55,299 bases of DNA from Propionibacteriaceae bacterium UBA6238 (GTDB taxonomy: Bacteria; Actinomycetota; Actinomycetes; Propionibacteriales; Propionibacteriaceae): NCBI GenBank assembly GCA_002441465.1, contig DJWE01000085.1, positions 1 to 55,299 of the forward strand, written 5' to 3'. Within the stretch, counting starts at the first letter, position 1. The number at the start of each line of letters is the position of its first letter. Under the pieces are notes generated by a model, which saw nothing but the letters and a program-made list of their open reading frames with translations, ran no database searches and was not told where the DNA came from. The translations under genes and the position numbers were made by a program. This document shows positions 1 to 8,197 of this stretch, one piece after another.

Positions 1-2
1 AC

Positions 3-614
3 CCACCCCCGCCGCCGCTTCCTGGAGTCGCCACGCCGGCCTCCTGGGCGCCGCCTCCTCCCCACGCCGCACCGCCCCGAGGTGCCCAGCCGCCGAGCGT
101 CCCGCCGGCGACGGGACTGGTCACCAGCGTTCCGGGAATGCCCCAGCGAGAGGTTGCTCACGAGGCCTCGATCGACGTCGAACCGGCCGGGTTCGCGTCC
201 CTTGCCGAACAGCTGTTCGCCGAGGACGAGTCGCTCTTCCACACGCGGATGGCGCAGTCGGGTGCGTCCGCACTGCCATGGTTCCTGACGCTGGCTGAGG
301 GGCGCGAGGTACCTCTGTCGGCGACAGTGGTGCTTGGCCGCAACCCCAGTGCTCCGCCCGGGCATGCCGCTGCTACACCGGTGCCGGTGGACGATCCGTA
401 CCGGTCGGTGTCGAAGACCCATGCCCTCGTCGAACTCCGTGATGGGCTGCCCTGGGTGAGCGACCTGCACTCGACCAATGGCACGACGCTCACCAACGAC
501 GTCGGCGAGGCCCTTGCCTGCGAACCCGGGATCTTCGTGCCCGTCGGCGACGGCTGGACGCTCGGGTTAGGGGAGTACAGCGTCACCATCTTGCGACGTG
601 GAGTGGAGGCCTGA
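3..614 (+). CDS. FHA domain protein, C-terminal part (5' end outside window)
   Basis: The frame is open from the first bases of the window, so the true start lies upstream. About 40 visible residues form a proline/alanine-rich linker. After that comes a forkhead-associated (FHA) domain with its usual landmarks: GRNPS in the first strands, SKTH (the phosphothreonine-binding S-x-x-H) and DLHSTNGT. FHA domains bind phosphothreonine peptides, typically in Ser/Thr-kinase signalling. What precedes the linker cannot be seen. The next gene starts 3 nt after the stop, so the two are probably co-transcribed. Confidence 0.85.
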   Translation, partial: PPPPPLPGVATPASWAPPPPHAAPPRGAQPPSVPPATGLVTSVPGMPQREVAHEASIDVEPAGFASLAEQLFAEDESLFHTRMAQSGASALPWFLTLAEGREVPLSATVVLGRNPSAPPGHAAATPVPVDDPYRSVSKTHALVELRDGLPWVSDLHSTNGTTLTNDVGEALACEPGIFVPVGDGWTLGLGEYSVTILRRGVEA

Positions 615-617
615 GCC

Positions 618-1250
618 ATGTGGAGTATCTACGACACGCTTGTGCTGCTCACCGGGATCATCGTGGCTGCGATCGCGATCGTCCCGGTGAACGGCATTCC
701 CGCCGGGATCCGGCTCAAGTCGGGGGCGATCGGCGGCGGGTTGATCCTGCTGGCGCTCTTCCTCGGGAGTCTTCGGTCGTTCACCTATCCCTGGATCGTG
801 ATGGGTGGGCCGGTGATCGCACTCCTCGCACTGGGTGCGGTGATCGCCGACGCGCGGAAGCGCAGCAATCCCAGCCAGGTTGGGCTGCCGTCGGACCAGA
901 CCGGCAACGGCGTCCTGCTGGCGAGTTCGTCAGCCACGAGCCTTCCCTCCTCGGCAATGGGGGAGGACCCCGATCCTCAGGCCCTCCCCGCGGTCGCACC
1001 AGCGCCGTCCCCTTCGCTCGTTGATGAGGTTCGCGACCCGGCCGAACGGCAGAATCCGGCCGAGCTCGACGCCGAGGCCGAGCGCACCAGCGCCTGGCTT
1101 GAGGTCAACGACTCCGGTACCACGGCCGAACGCCTCTCCGAGATCGCGGCCAAACACCCGGAGTTCGGGACTCAGATGCTGGCCCACCCCAATCTCTACC
1201 CGGCCCTGCGGGACTGGATCCATCAGCTGCCTGGGGACGTTTCGAGCTAG
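618..1250 (+). CDS. membrane protein with C-terminal LRV-type repeat domain
   Basis: The 210-residue protein has three hydrophobic segments in the first about 80 residues, then a long Pro/Ser/Ala-rich linker, then a small C-terminal domain (about 155-205). The C-terminal motif pattern (AERLSEIAAKHPEF ... HPNLYPALRDWI) resembles the variant leucine-rich repeat domain found at the ends of many actinobacterial surface or membrane proteins. GGAGG about 8 nt before the ATG supports the start. It lies just downstream of the FHA gene. The function is unknown; the family call rests on motif memory. Confidence 0.75.
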   Translation: MWSIYDTLVLLTGIIVAAIAIVPVNGIPAGIRLKSGAIGGGLILLALFLGSLRSFTYPWIVMGGPVIALLALGAVIADARKRSNPSQVGLPSDQTGNGVLLASSSATSLPSSAMGEDPDPQALPAVAPAPSPSLVDEVRDPAERQNPAELDAEAERTSAWLEVNDSGTTAERLSEIAAKHPEFGTQMLAHPNLYPALRDWIHQLPGDVSS

Positions 1251-1518
1251 GCACGCAGGAGCGGCGCGAGCTGGGCGCGTCCGGTCGATGAGTTCCATGG
1301 ACCGGCCTATCGAGACCGCCTGGAGCCTGGCAACTGGGATGTCGCGAGTCGATTGATCGCCCCGCGCGATGCGAGACCTTCGCCGGCGTGCCGTCGCCAC
1401 ACGCCGCCCGTCCCGCGGGCGTACGCCATCGCGTCCTTCTGGCCCGGGGGCCCCTTGACACGACCGACAGCCAAGCTCCACGCTTAGACATCATGACGTC
1501 GTGACGAACGGATGACTG
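1251..1518 (+). promoter_or_regulatory. intergenic region with putative promoter and operator for the GntR operon
   Basis: This gap of about 270 nt precedes the GntR-led operon. A consensus -35 hexamer TTGACA lies at 1455-1460. An imperfect dyad, TCATGACGTCGTGA (core GACGTC, 12 of 14 positions symmetric), lies at 1491-1504, just before the GntR start, where an autoregulatory operator would be expected. No convincing -10 hexamer sits at the ideal spacing. I see no cobalamin riboswitch signature (B12 box) here. Confidence 0.4.
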
Positions 1519-2238
1519 ATGGCAGCAGAGGCGCTGTACCTCAAGGTCAAACGGGACATCGCTGCGCGCATCACCGAGGGTGCGTGGCCGCCCGGCACCT
1601 ACATTCCCAGCGAGCCCGACCTCCAGCAGCGATACCGGGTGTCGCGGACGACCGTGCGCAAGGCCGTCGAAGACCTGGTCAACGAGGGAGCCCTGGCGAT
1701 CGTCCACGGCATGGGGACGCGGGTCGTCGCGCAGCGGCTGAGCCTCACTCCCGCAGCCCTGATGAGCTTCACCCAGATGATGATCTCCCAGGGCATCGTG
1801 CCGGGGCGGGACCAGGTCGAGCTGACCACCGACCACGCGGACGCGGAGGTCGCCGCAGCCCTGGGCATCGCGCCGGACGCCGAGGTCGTCCGGTTCTCGC
1901 GGGTTCGCCTGGCCGACGGGGCACCGGTTTCGATGAATGTCTCCTACCTGCCGCTCGAACTGTTCACCGGCTACGACATCCAGCGCCTGCTCGATGGACA
2001 GTCCCTGTACGCCCAGCTGGAGGACGCGTTCAACCTGGTCGTGCAGACCACCGAGGACACCTTCGGCATCGCCCGAGCAGACGCCGAAGCGGCCGTAGCC
2101 CTCGAGGTCAGGCCGGGAGATCCCCTGCTGATCATTGCTCGCTGCGGCTTCGACAAGGCAGAACGCCCGATCGAGTACAGCCGGATCGCGATCCGTCCGG
2201 ACCGATACCGGCACACCGTCACCCTGAGGAGGAAGTGA
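1519..2238 (+). CDS. GntR/HutC-family transcriptional regulator
   Basis: The 239-residue protein has an N-terminal winged helix (about 5-72; SEPDLQQRY and VSRTTVRKAVEDLVNEG form the recognition region) and a C-terminal UTRA effector domain (about 95-235). HutC-type regulators usually sense the substrate or an intermediate of the pathway they control. The stop overlaps the next ATG by 1 nt, so it heads the operon PfkB-EcfS-EcfAA'-EcfT-DraG-PurM. E. coli yegW is a GntR regulator beside a PfkB kinase and an ADP-ribosylglycohydrolase, a comparable neighbourhood. There is no clear ribosome-binding site before the ATG. Confidence 0.9.
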   Translation: MAAEALYLKVKRDIAARITEGAWPPGTYIPSEPDLQQRYRVSRTTVRKAVEDLVNEGALAIVHGMGTRVVAQRLSLTPAALMSFTQMMISQGIVPGRDQVELTTDHADAEVAAALGIAPDAEVVRFSRVRLADGAPVSMNVSYLPLELFTGYDIQRLLDGQSLYAQLEDAFNLVVQTTEDTFGIARADAEAAVALEVRPGDPLLIIARCGFDKAERPIEYSRIAIRPDRYRHTVTLRRK

Positions 2239-3176
2239 TGACCCGCGTGGTGGGTCTGGGCACCTTGGCCATGGACGTCCTGATCCAGGTCGACCGGCTG
2301 CCCGGCGCGGACGGCTTCGCCGTCGTCAACGACCGCACCCCGCTGCCCGGCGGATCCGGCACCAATGTGATCGCGCAGGCCGCCCGCCTCGGTGCCGATT
2401 GCACCTTCCTTGGCAAGGTGGGCGACGACGCCACTGGCCAAGCGATCATCGCCAGCCTCCGCGAGGAGGGCGTCGACACCGACTCGATGCCGATCCTGCC
2501 CGGCGGCCGCTCGCTGTCCACCACCGTTGTCGTGGACGCCGAAGGCCAGCGGTTCATCCTGCTCGACCTCGGGGACGCCTTCGGCACGTTCGGGGCCGGC
2601 GAGGTCGATCTCGACGCGATCAGCCGCGCGGACGTGTTCTACACCGACCTGCTTCCCTGGGACGCCGCCCACGCCGGGCTCGCCGCCGCCGAACAGGCCG
2701 GCGTCCCGATCGTCGTCGGCATGGAGGTCGACCTGCCCACCATGCACGGACTCGGCGTGAGCACCGACGACATCCTGAATGCGATCTCCCGGGCCGAGGT
2801 CTTCCTGCCCTGCCGGGACGGGCTCACCGGGCTGGCCGGAGACGCCGACCTGGAGGCCGGGCTCGCCTTCCTGGCCACCCACTGCCCGGGCACCTCGATC
2901 GTCACCCTCGGTGCCGAGGGAGCCGTCGCGGTGACAGCGACGGGGGAGCGGATCACCGTCTCCGGCGTCCCGGTCACCCCCATCGACACCACCGGCGCCG
3001 GCGACGCGTTCGCGGGCGCCCTCCTGGCCTTCCGGTACGCCGACGGCCTGGAACTCCGCGAGGCCATCCGCCTCGCCAACGCGGTCGCGGCCGCATCCTG
3101 CACCAGCCTGGGCGCTCGCTCCGGACCCAACCGGGACGAGTTGTCCGCATTCTTGTCCGCAACTACGAAGGAGTAG
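2238..3176 (+). CDS. PfkB-family carbohydrate/nucleoside kinase
   Basis: The 312-residue protein is a ribokinase-fold kinase. Two PfkB signatures are present: PGGSGTNVIAQAARLG (about 34-49) and DTTGAGDAFAGALL (about 254-267), which holds the anion hole and the catalytic Asp. The likely reaction is ATP-dependent phosphorylation of a sugar or nucleoside hydroxyl; the exact substrate cannot be read from sequence. It overlaps the GntR gene by 1 nt and is followed 2 nt later by the ECF S component, so the three are translationally linked. The pairing with a DraG-like hydrolase parallels E. coli yegV-yegU. Confidence 0.9.
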   Translation: MTRVVGLGTLAMDVLIQVDRLPGADGFAVVNDRTPLPGGSGTNVIAQAARLGADCTFLGKVGDDATGQAIIASLREEGVDTDSMPILPGGRSLSTTVVVDAEGQRFILLDLGDAFGTFGAGEVDLDAISRADVFYTDLLPWDAAHAGLAAAEQAGVPIVVGMEVDLPTMHGLGVSTDDILNAISRAEVFLPCRDGLTGLAGDADLEAGLAFLATHCPGTSIVTLGAEGAVAVTATGERITVSGVPVTPIDTTGAGDAFAGALLAFRYADGLELREAIRLANAVAAASCTSLGARSGPNRDELSAFLSATTKE

Positions 3177-3178
3177 AA

Positions 3179-3706
3179 GTGTCTTTGTCCGACCATGCGC
3201 CCGACCAGGTGAAGAAGTCACCGGTCTCCGCTCGCCAGCTCGCCATCATGGCGATCTTCATCGCGTTGAGCGCGGTGGGTTCGCTGATCAAGATCCCGAG
3301 CCCGCTCGGCTCGATCGGCCTCGATTCGGCGCCGGGCTACTTCGCCGCCCTCGCCTTCGGCGGCTGGATCGGGTTCGTCGTGATCGCCGTCGGCCATCTG
3401 CTTTCGGCCGCGATCGTCGGCTTTCCACTGACCCTTCCGGTACACATCGCGGTCGCCTTGGGTATGGGCGTCTGCGCGGTCGTCTTCCGCTGGCTCGGAC
3501 GCCGCGGCGGCCCGGTGTGGCTGGTCGTCGCCGTGGTCGTCGCAGCCCTGTTGAACAGCTTCGCGCTCGGCTTGATCGTGCTGCCGATCGGCGGCTGGGG
3601 GATGTACGTCGCCTCGGTCCCGTCGTTGTTGGTGGCCGCTGTGGTGAACCTGGTGATCGCGGCGATCGCCTACTACGCCGTCCGCAACAGCAAGCTCCTG
3701 AACTGA
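3179..3706 (+). CDS. ECF transporter substrate-binding S component (CblT-like)
   Basis: The 175-residue protein is very hydrophobic, with about 5-6 membrane segments. The N-terminal run SARQLAIMAIFIALSAVGS followed by IKIPSPLGSIGLDSAPGYFA is typical of energy-coupling-factor S components. It most resembles, from memory, the alpha-ribazole transporter CblT. The start is the GTG at 3179, chosen because GAAGGAG (3167-3173) lies 5 nt upstream, inside the end of the kinase gene. S components bind one vitamin-like substrate and use the A/T module encoded immediately downstream. The substrate assignment is inference from similarity and from the CblS-like gene at the end of the operon. Confidence 0.85.
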   Translation: MSLSDHAPDQVKKSPVSARQLAIMAIFIALSAVGSLIKIPSPLGSIGLDSAPGYFAALAFGGWIGFVVIAVGHLLSAAIVGFPLTLPVHIAVALGMGVCAVVFRWLGRRGGPVWLVVAVVVAALLNSFALGLIVLPIGGWGMYVASVPSLLVAAVVNLVIAAIAYYAVRNSKLLN

Positions 3707-3710
3707 CCTG

Positions 3711-5453
3711 ATGAAGAGCTCTCTGGACGTCGTCGGCGTCAGCTATCGCTATCCGAAGGCTGACGCCGACGTCCTCGACGGAATCGATCTGCGCTTTCCC
3801 GCCGGCAGCTTCACCGTGGTGATGGGCCAGACCGGAGCCGGAAAGTCGACCCTGCTGATGACGCTCAACGGGGTCATCCCACACTTGAAGGAGGGCAGCC
3901 TGCACGGCACGGTCTTGATGGACGGCACCGATCTGGGCGGCTTCCGCGTCCAGACCATCACCGAGTACGTCGGCTTGGTGCTGCAGGATCCGGAGAGCCA
4001 GATCCTGGGCCGCACCGTGGCCGAAGACGTGGCCTTCGGCCCTCGCAACTACCTCGTGGCGCGCGAGGAGATTCGGGCTCGGGTCGACCACTGCCTGCAC
4101 CAGGTGCAGCTCGACGGATTCGACGACCGGGAGACCGCCCAGCTCTCCGGCGGCCAGAAGCAGCGGCTGGCGATCGCGGGAATCCTGGCCCTGCAACCGC
4201 AGGTGATCTGCCTGGACGAGCCGACCTCCGAACTCGACCCGCAGGGCCGCGACGAGATCTACGCGACCGTGGACGGGCTGCGGCACACCGGAGAGGTGAC
4301 GATCGTCGCTGTCGAGCATGCCAGCGCGGACATCGTCGGCCGGGCCGACCACCTCGTGGTGCTCAAGGACGGCCGGGTCAGCTGGCAGGGCGAGCCGTCG
4401 GCGTTCTTCCGCGACCTCGGCCTGGTCGGCGACAACCTGGTCAAACCCCTGCCGATCTCGGTCGTCGGCGAGGAGCTGCTGTCGGCCGGGTTGATTACCC
4501 GTGACCAGATCCCGTTGACAGTGACCGAGGCCGAAGCCCTGGTCGGGCGGCTCACGCGGGGGCGTCCGCTGCCGCCACCGCCCGAACTCGAGCCGGAGCC
4601 GACTACCACCTTTCCCGCCGGCGAGCCGGTCGTCGAGGTGCGCGATCTCGTGCACACCTATCCCGGCGGCCACCGCGGACTCAGCGGGGTCGACCTGACC
4701 ATCGCTCGCGGCGAGTACGTGGCGATCGTGGGCCGCAACGGTGCCGGCAAGACCACGCTGGCCAAGCATCTCAACCGGATTCTCGACCCCACGTCGGGGA
4801 CGGTGCTGGTGAACGGGATCGACGCGGCCACCCTCAAGCCGTGGGAGTTGGCCCGCCACATCGGCTACGTGTTTCAGAACCCCGATCATCAGATCTTCAG
4901 CGCCACGGTCGCCGAAGAGGTGGGGTACGGGCTGAAGCTGGCCGGGCTGGCCCAGGACGAGATCGAGAGCCGAACCCGCGAGGTACTCGGCTTCGTCGGC
5001 CTGGCCGCCGAAAGCGGCGAGCATCCGTTCTCGCTCGGAAAGGGCGAGCGTCAGCGGATCGCGGTGGCCTCCATCCTCGCCCTGAAGCCGGAGATCCTCG
5101 TGGTGGACGAACCGACTACTGGGCAGGACTGGGCGGGCGTGCAGAGCATGATGACCCTGATCGACCAGCTCAACGCCGCCGGCACCACCATCGTGATGGT
5201 CACCCACGACATGGACGTGGTCGCCCACCACGCCCGCCGGGTGATCGTGATGGACGGCGGCCGGGTGGCTGCGGACGGGCCGGTCGCCGACGTGCTGGCG
5301 CGCGCGGACGTCCTTGCCGCGGCAGCCGTGGCCACCACGCAGCCGGTGGACCTGTCCGCACGCCTGTGGCCGCAGTCCAGACCGGTTCTCGACGAGGTGG
5401 CATTGGGCCGGCACCTGGCCACCGAGCTGGCCCGGACAAGGAGTGCGCGATGA
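3711..5453 (+). CDS. ECF transporter ATPase, two fused nucleotide-binding domains
   Basis: The 580-residue protein combines EcfA and EcfA' in one chain. Domain 1 has Walker A GQTGAGKST (about 39-47), signature LSGGQKQR and Walker B VICLDEPTSELDP. Domain 2 has Walker A GRNGAGKTT (about 341-349) and Walker B ILVVDEPTTG. Its signature is SLGKGERQR (about 441-449) instead of LSGGQ, so one ATP site may be asymmetric. Together with the T gene (4-nt overlap) it powers uptake by the S component. The dedicated S-A-A'-T set in one operon makes this a group I ECF transporter. Confidence 0.95.
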   Translation: MKSSLDVVGVSYRYPKADADVLDGIDLRFPAGSFTVVMGQTGAGKSTLLMTLNGVIPHLKEGSLHGTVLMDGTDLGGFRVQTITEYVGLVLQDPESQILGRTVAEDVAFGPRNYLVAREEIRARVDHCLHQVQLDGFDDRETAQLSGGQKQRLAIAGILALQPQVICLDEPTSELDPQGRDEIYATVDGLRHTGEVTIVAVEHASADIVGRADHLVVLKDGRVSWQGEPSAFFRDLGLVGDNLVKPLPISVVGEELLSAGLITRDQIPLTVTEAEALVGRLTRGRPLPPPPELEPEPTTTFPAGEPVVEVRDLVHTYPGGHRGLSGVDLTIARGEYVAIVGRNGAGKTTLAKHLNRILDPTSGTVLVNGIDAATLKPWELARHIGYVFQNPDHQIFSATVAEEVGYGLKLAGLAQDEIESRTREVLGFVGLAAESGEHPFSLGKGERQRIAVASILALKPEILVVDEPTTGQDWAGVQSMMTLIDQLNAAGTTIVMVTHDMDVVAHHARRVIVMDGGRVAADGPVADVLARADVLAAAAVATTQPVDLSARLWPQSRPVLDEVALGRHLATELARTRSAR

Positions 5454-6220
5454 TCCTCGAGCGCGTCGACGTGCGGGTGAAGATCCTCGCCTTCTTCGCG
5501 GTGATGGTGGCGATGTTCGTGTTCACCGATCCGCTGGCGAACACCGTATTGCTGGCGTTGCTGCTGGCCGCTCTCGTCGCGGCGAGAACGCCGCTGCGGG
5601 GACTGTGGGCGATGCTTCAGCCGCTGTTGATCGTGCTGGTGCTGATCGTCGCGGTCACCATGTTCACCAGCACCCAGTTCACCCAGCCCGAGCTCCACGC
5701 CGAGTTGTTCTCCTTGTGGGGGCTCTCGGCAACCCTCGGCGGGCTGCTGGTCGGGCTGAACTTCGTGGCCAGGATCCTGCTGATGGTGCTGGCCACCTAC
5801 GCCTTCACCATCAGCACCCCGATCGACGACCTGCTGGAGGTGCTCAGCCGGGTGCACGCGCCCTACTGGCTGTCGATCCTGGTGACCACGTCGATCTCGT
5901 TCATCCCGACAATGGGACGCAAGAAGGACCTGATCGTCGAGGCGCAGCGAGCCCGGGGCGCGCGAGTCAAGGACTCCGGCCCGGTCGGCCAGATCGTGTC
6001 CTTCGTGCCGATCATGGTGCCGCTGATCACCAACTCGATCCTGATGGCGGACAATCTCGCGGTGGCGATGACCAACCGCGGCTACGGTGCCACGAACGCG
6101 ATGACCGCGATGCGGGACCTGCGGTTCCGTCCGGCCGATATCGCGGTGATGACGGTGGTGCTGATCGTGCTCGGCGGAGTCATCTGGCTCCGCTACGGAT
6201 GGGAAATGGGAGCGTTGTGA
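5450..6220 (+). CDS. ECF transporter transmembrane T component (EcfT)
   Basis: The 256-residue membrane protein has about 5-6 hydrophobic helices. The cytoplasmic coupling region carries the characteristic Ala-Arg-Gly motifs: EAQRARGAR (about residues 165-173) and a later NRGYGA. These contact the two ATPase domains. The ATG overlaps the ATPase stop (ATGA), and its own stop overlaps the next start by 1 nt, so all these genes form one translationally coupled unit. It is the scaffold joining the S component to the fused ATPase. Confidence 0.93.
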   Translation: MILERVDVRVKILAFFAVMVAMFVFTDPLANTVLLALLLAALVAARTPLRGLWAMLQPLLIVLVLIVAVTMFTSTQFTQPELHAELFSLWGLSATLGGLLVGLNFVARILLMVLATYAFTISTPIDDLLEVLSRVHAPYWLSILVTTSISFIPTMGRKKDLIVEAQRARGARVKDSGPVGQIVSFVPIMVPLITNSILMADNLAVAMTNRGYGATNAMTAMRDLRFRPADIAVMTVVLIVLGGVIWLRYGWEMGAL

Positions 6221-7215
6221 TGAACCAGGTCGTGGACCGTGCCGCCGGCTGCCTCACCGGGTTGGCCCTGGGAGACGCGATGGGCATGCCCGGAGAGCTG
6301 TGGGTACCCGAACGTATCCACCAGACCTGGGGCTGGCTCAGTGGTTTCCACCCGGCGCCGCCCGGACACCAGATCGTGGACGGCTTCGTCGCCGGTCAGG
6401 TCACCGACGACACCCAGCAGGCCTACATGCTGGCCCGCACCATCTGCGCGGCCGGCGGTGAGGTCAGGGCAGAGGACGTCGCCCGCGAGCTCGTCGCCTG
6501 GGCCGATCGGGTCGGCGCCAGCGACGGCAACTTCCTCGGGCCGAGCTCGGCAAGGGCGATCGACCTGCTCCGCTCGGGTGCGGACCCGCGCAGCACGGGT
6601 GCCGGCGGGGAGACCAACGGTGCCGCGATGCGAATCGCTCCGATCGGACTGGCGCGCTCGACGAACGACCCGGACGCGCTGGTCGACGCGGTCGTCGAGG
6701 CGACGGTGATGTCGCACGACACCGGCGTCGCGATCAGCGGCGCCTGCCTGGTCGCCGGGGTGGTCTCCGCAGCCGTGGAGGGAGCCCAGGTCGCCGAGGC
6801 GATCGAGTTCGGGCTGGCCGTCTCCGCGAGCGGACGCCGGCGGGGCGAGCAGACGGTCGCGGCGTCGGTGCCTGCGCGCGCTCGCCTGGCGATCGAGCTG
6901 GCCGGACGCCCCACCAGCGATCGGGAGTTCCTGGTGGAGCTGTACGACCTGGTCGGGGCGTGGGTGACGACGACCGAGAGCGTCCCGGCGGCGATCGGCG
7001 TGCTGATGCGCGCGGAGGCAGACCCGGTGCGGGCGACCGAGCTCGCCGCGAACCTCGGCGGCGACACCGACACCATCGGGGCGATGGCTGGAGCCATGTC
7101 CGGGGCGCTGTCGGGGAGCGCGAGCATCCCGGAGGCGACTCGTCGCCGGCTGGAGGACGTCAACGCGATCGACCCAGCCGGCCTCGCCGCCGAGCTGGTC
7201 GCCCTGCGGCGCTGA
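6220..7215 (+). CDS. ADP-ribosylglycohydrolase (DraG/ARH) family enzyme
   Basis: The 331-residue protein has the metal-binding motifs of the DraG/ARH fold: GLALGDAMGMPGE at the N terminus, TDDTQQ (about 69-74), ETNGAAMRIAPIG and NLGGDTDTIGAMAG near the C terminus. All acidic residues expected for the binuclear Mg/Mn site are present, so it should be active. Family members hydrolyse alpha-N- or O-glycosidic bonds of ADP-ribose conjugates, but many bacterial paralogues sit beside sugar kinases and nucleoside transporters (E. coli yegU). Here the context suggests a small ribosyl substrate imported by the ECF system rather than a modified protein. That role is inference. Confidence 0.9.
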   Translation: MNQVVDRAAGCLTGLALGDAMGMPGELWVPERIHQTWGWLSGFHPAPPGHQIVDGFVAGQVTDDTQQAYMLARTICAAGGEVRAEDVARELVAWADRVGASDGNFLGPSSARAIDLLRSGADPRSTGAGGETNGAAMRIAPIGLARSTNDPDALVDAVVEATVMSHDTGVAISGACLVAGVVSAAVEGAQVAEAIEFGLAVSASGRRRGEQTVAASVPARARLAIELAGRPTSDREFLVELYDLVGAWVTTTESVPAAIGVLMRAEADPVRATELAANLGGDTDTIGAMAGAMSGALSGSASIPEATRRRLEDVNAIDPAGLAAELVALRR

Positions 7216-7228
7216 ACGGAGCACGGTC

Positions 7229-7993
7229 ATGTCCCCATCGCGCGCACCGCGAATCGGGCGGATCAGGGATCTGGTCATCCTCGACGACGACCTGGTCGTG
7301 GCCACCGACTCGATCGGCGGGATCGGGCCGAAGCCGGCCGACACCGTCCCTGCCGATGCCGTCACGGTCGCGCACTTCGCCGTGCGGGTTCCGTTGCTCG
7401 AGGTGATCTGTGCCGGGGCTGTCCCGGTGCTGGTGGTCGACGACCTGTGCGTCGAGCTCGAACCGACCGGACGCCTGATGATCGAGGAGGTTCGTCGGCT
7501 CGCCGCGGCGGCGGGCGTGCCGCCGGAGGCGGTGACGGGCAGCACCGAGGACAACGTGGTGACCGCGGCCACCGGGATCGGTGTCACCGTCCTCGGACGG
7601 CTGGTGCCCTCGGCCACCTGCCGGCCCGGCGGTGGCCGCGATGGTGACGCGGTCGTGTGCGCAGGGTTGCCGATCTCTGCTCCTCGCGACGAGATCTACA
7701 TCGGGCACCCCGACCAGGCGAGCGTTGCGGCCGTGGCTGCGGCCGTCGCATCCGGCCTGGTCCACGATGCGCTTCCCGTGGGCTCGAAGGGCTTGGCATG
7801 GGAGGTGCCCCAGCTGGCCGGATCGGCCGGCCTCGGCGTGAAGTGGTTGCCCTCCTCGATCGAGATCGCCGCCTCGGGCGGGCCGTCGAGTTGCGTCCTG
7901 TTCTGTGCGGCAGAGGAGTCGCTCGAGGAGCTCACCGGCATGCTCGCGCCGGCACCGGTCCAGGTAGTCGCGCGACTGGAGCATCTGGACTGA
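7229..7993 (+). CDS. PurM-fold protein resembling alpha-ribazole kinase (CblS-like)
   Basis: The 254-residue protein belongs to the AIR-synthase (PurM)-like superfamily. Conserved stretches include TDSIGGIGPKP near the N terminus, a central RVPLLEVICAGAVPVLVV, ELEPTG, TGSTEDN and GIGVTVLGR. From memory this pattern fits CblS, the alpha-ribazole kinase of Firmicutes that acts with the transporter CblT. An uncharacterised relative or a ThiL/SelD-like ATPase cannot be excluded. It appears shorter than other PurM-like kinases. A GGAG about 8 nt before the ATG supports the start, and the 13-nt gap after the DraG gene makes it the last gene of the operon. Confidence 0.65.
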   Translation: MSPSRAPRIGRIRDLVILDDDLVVATDSIGGIGPKPADTVPADAVTVAHFAVRVPLLEVICAGAVPVLVVDDLCVELEPTGRLMIEEVRRLAAAAGVPPEAVTGSTEDNVVTAATGIGVTVLGRLVPSATCRPGGGRDGDAVVCAGLPISAPRDEIYIGHPDQASVAAVAAAVASGLVHDALPVGSKGLAWEVPQLAGSAGLGVKWLPSSIEIAASGGPSSCVLFCAAEESLEELTGMLAPAPVQVVARLEHLD

Positions 7994-8161
7994 CTCGGGC
8001 GCCAGGCGGACACGGGAGGTATGCGCCTCGCTCTGCGGCCTGCCCCGGGTGCTCCGAACGCTCTGTTACTTCCACACAGGTCGTCCCGGGGCGGAATGCT
8101 CGGGCGCCACCCTTCCGACTCCTCGGTACATGGTGAGAATCGCAACAAGGGGGGCTCCAGC

Positions 8162-8190
8162 TTGTGCCTGTACCTACCTCTAGGTACAGT
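8162..8190 (+). promoter_or_regulatory. TetR-GAPDH promoter with embedded operator
   Basis: The -35 is TTGTGC (8162-8167), the spacer is 17 nt and the -10 is TACAGT (8185-8190). A perfect inverted repeat with 9-bp arms, CTGTACCTA and TAGGTACAG around a 4-nt centre, covers 8168-8189, which is the whole spacer plus most of the -10. Bound repressor would block RNA polymerase. The expected transcription start falls on the GTG at 8198, so the mRNA would be leaderless. Confidence 0.7.
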
Positions 8191-8197
8191 CGCGGTT

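Noticed and set aside
1251..1518. Cobalamin riboswitch before the CblT/CblS-like operon
   Set aside because: I looked for a B12-box and found none. Regulation by the GntR protein is sufficient to explain the operon.
3288..5414. 708-codon open frame antisense to the ECF ATPase gene
   Set aside because: It is a shadow of strong G/C bias at third positions. It lacks domain motifs and is rich in Arg/Gly/Pro/His, while the sense strand has two complete ABC domains.
8021..8197. Longer TetR protein starting at 8021
   Set aside because: The added 59 residues would be encoded by the promoter and operator, lack family similarity and precede the normal TetR N terminus.
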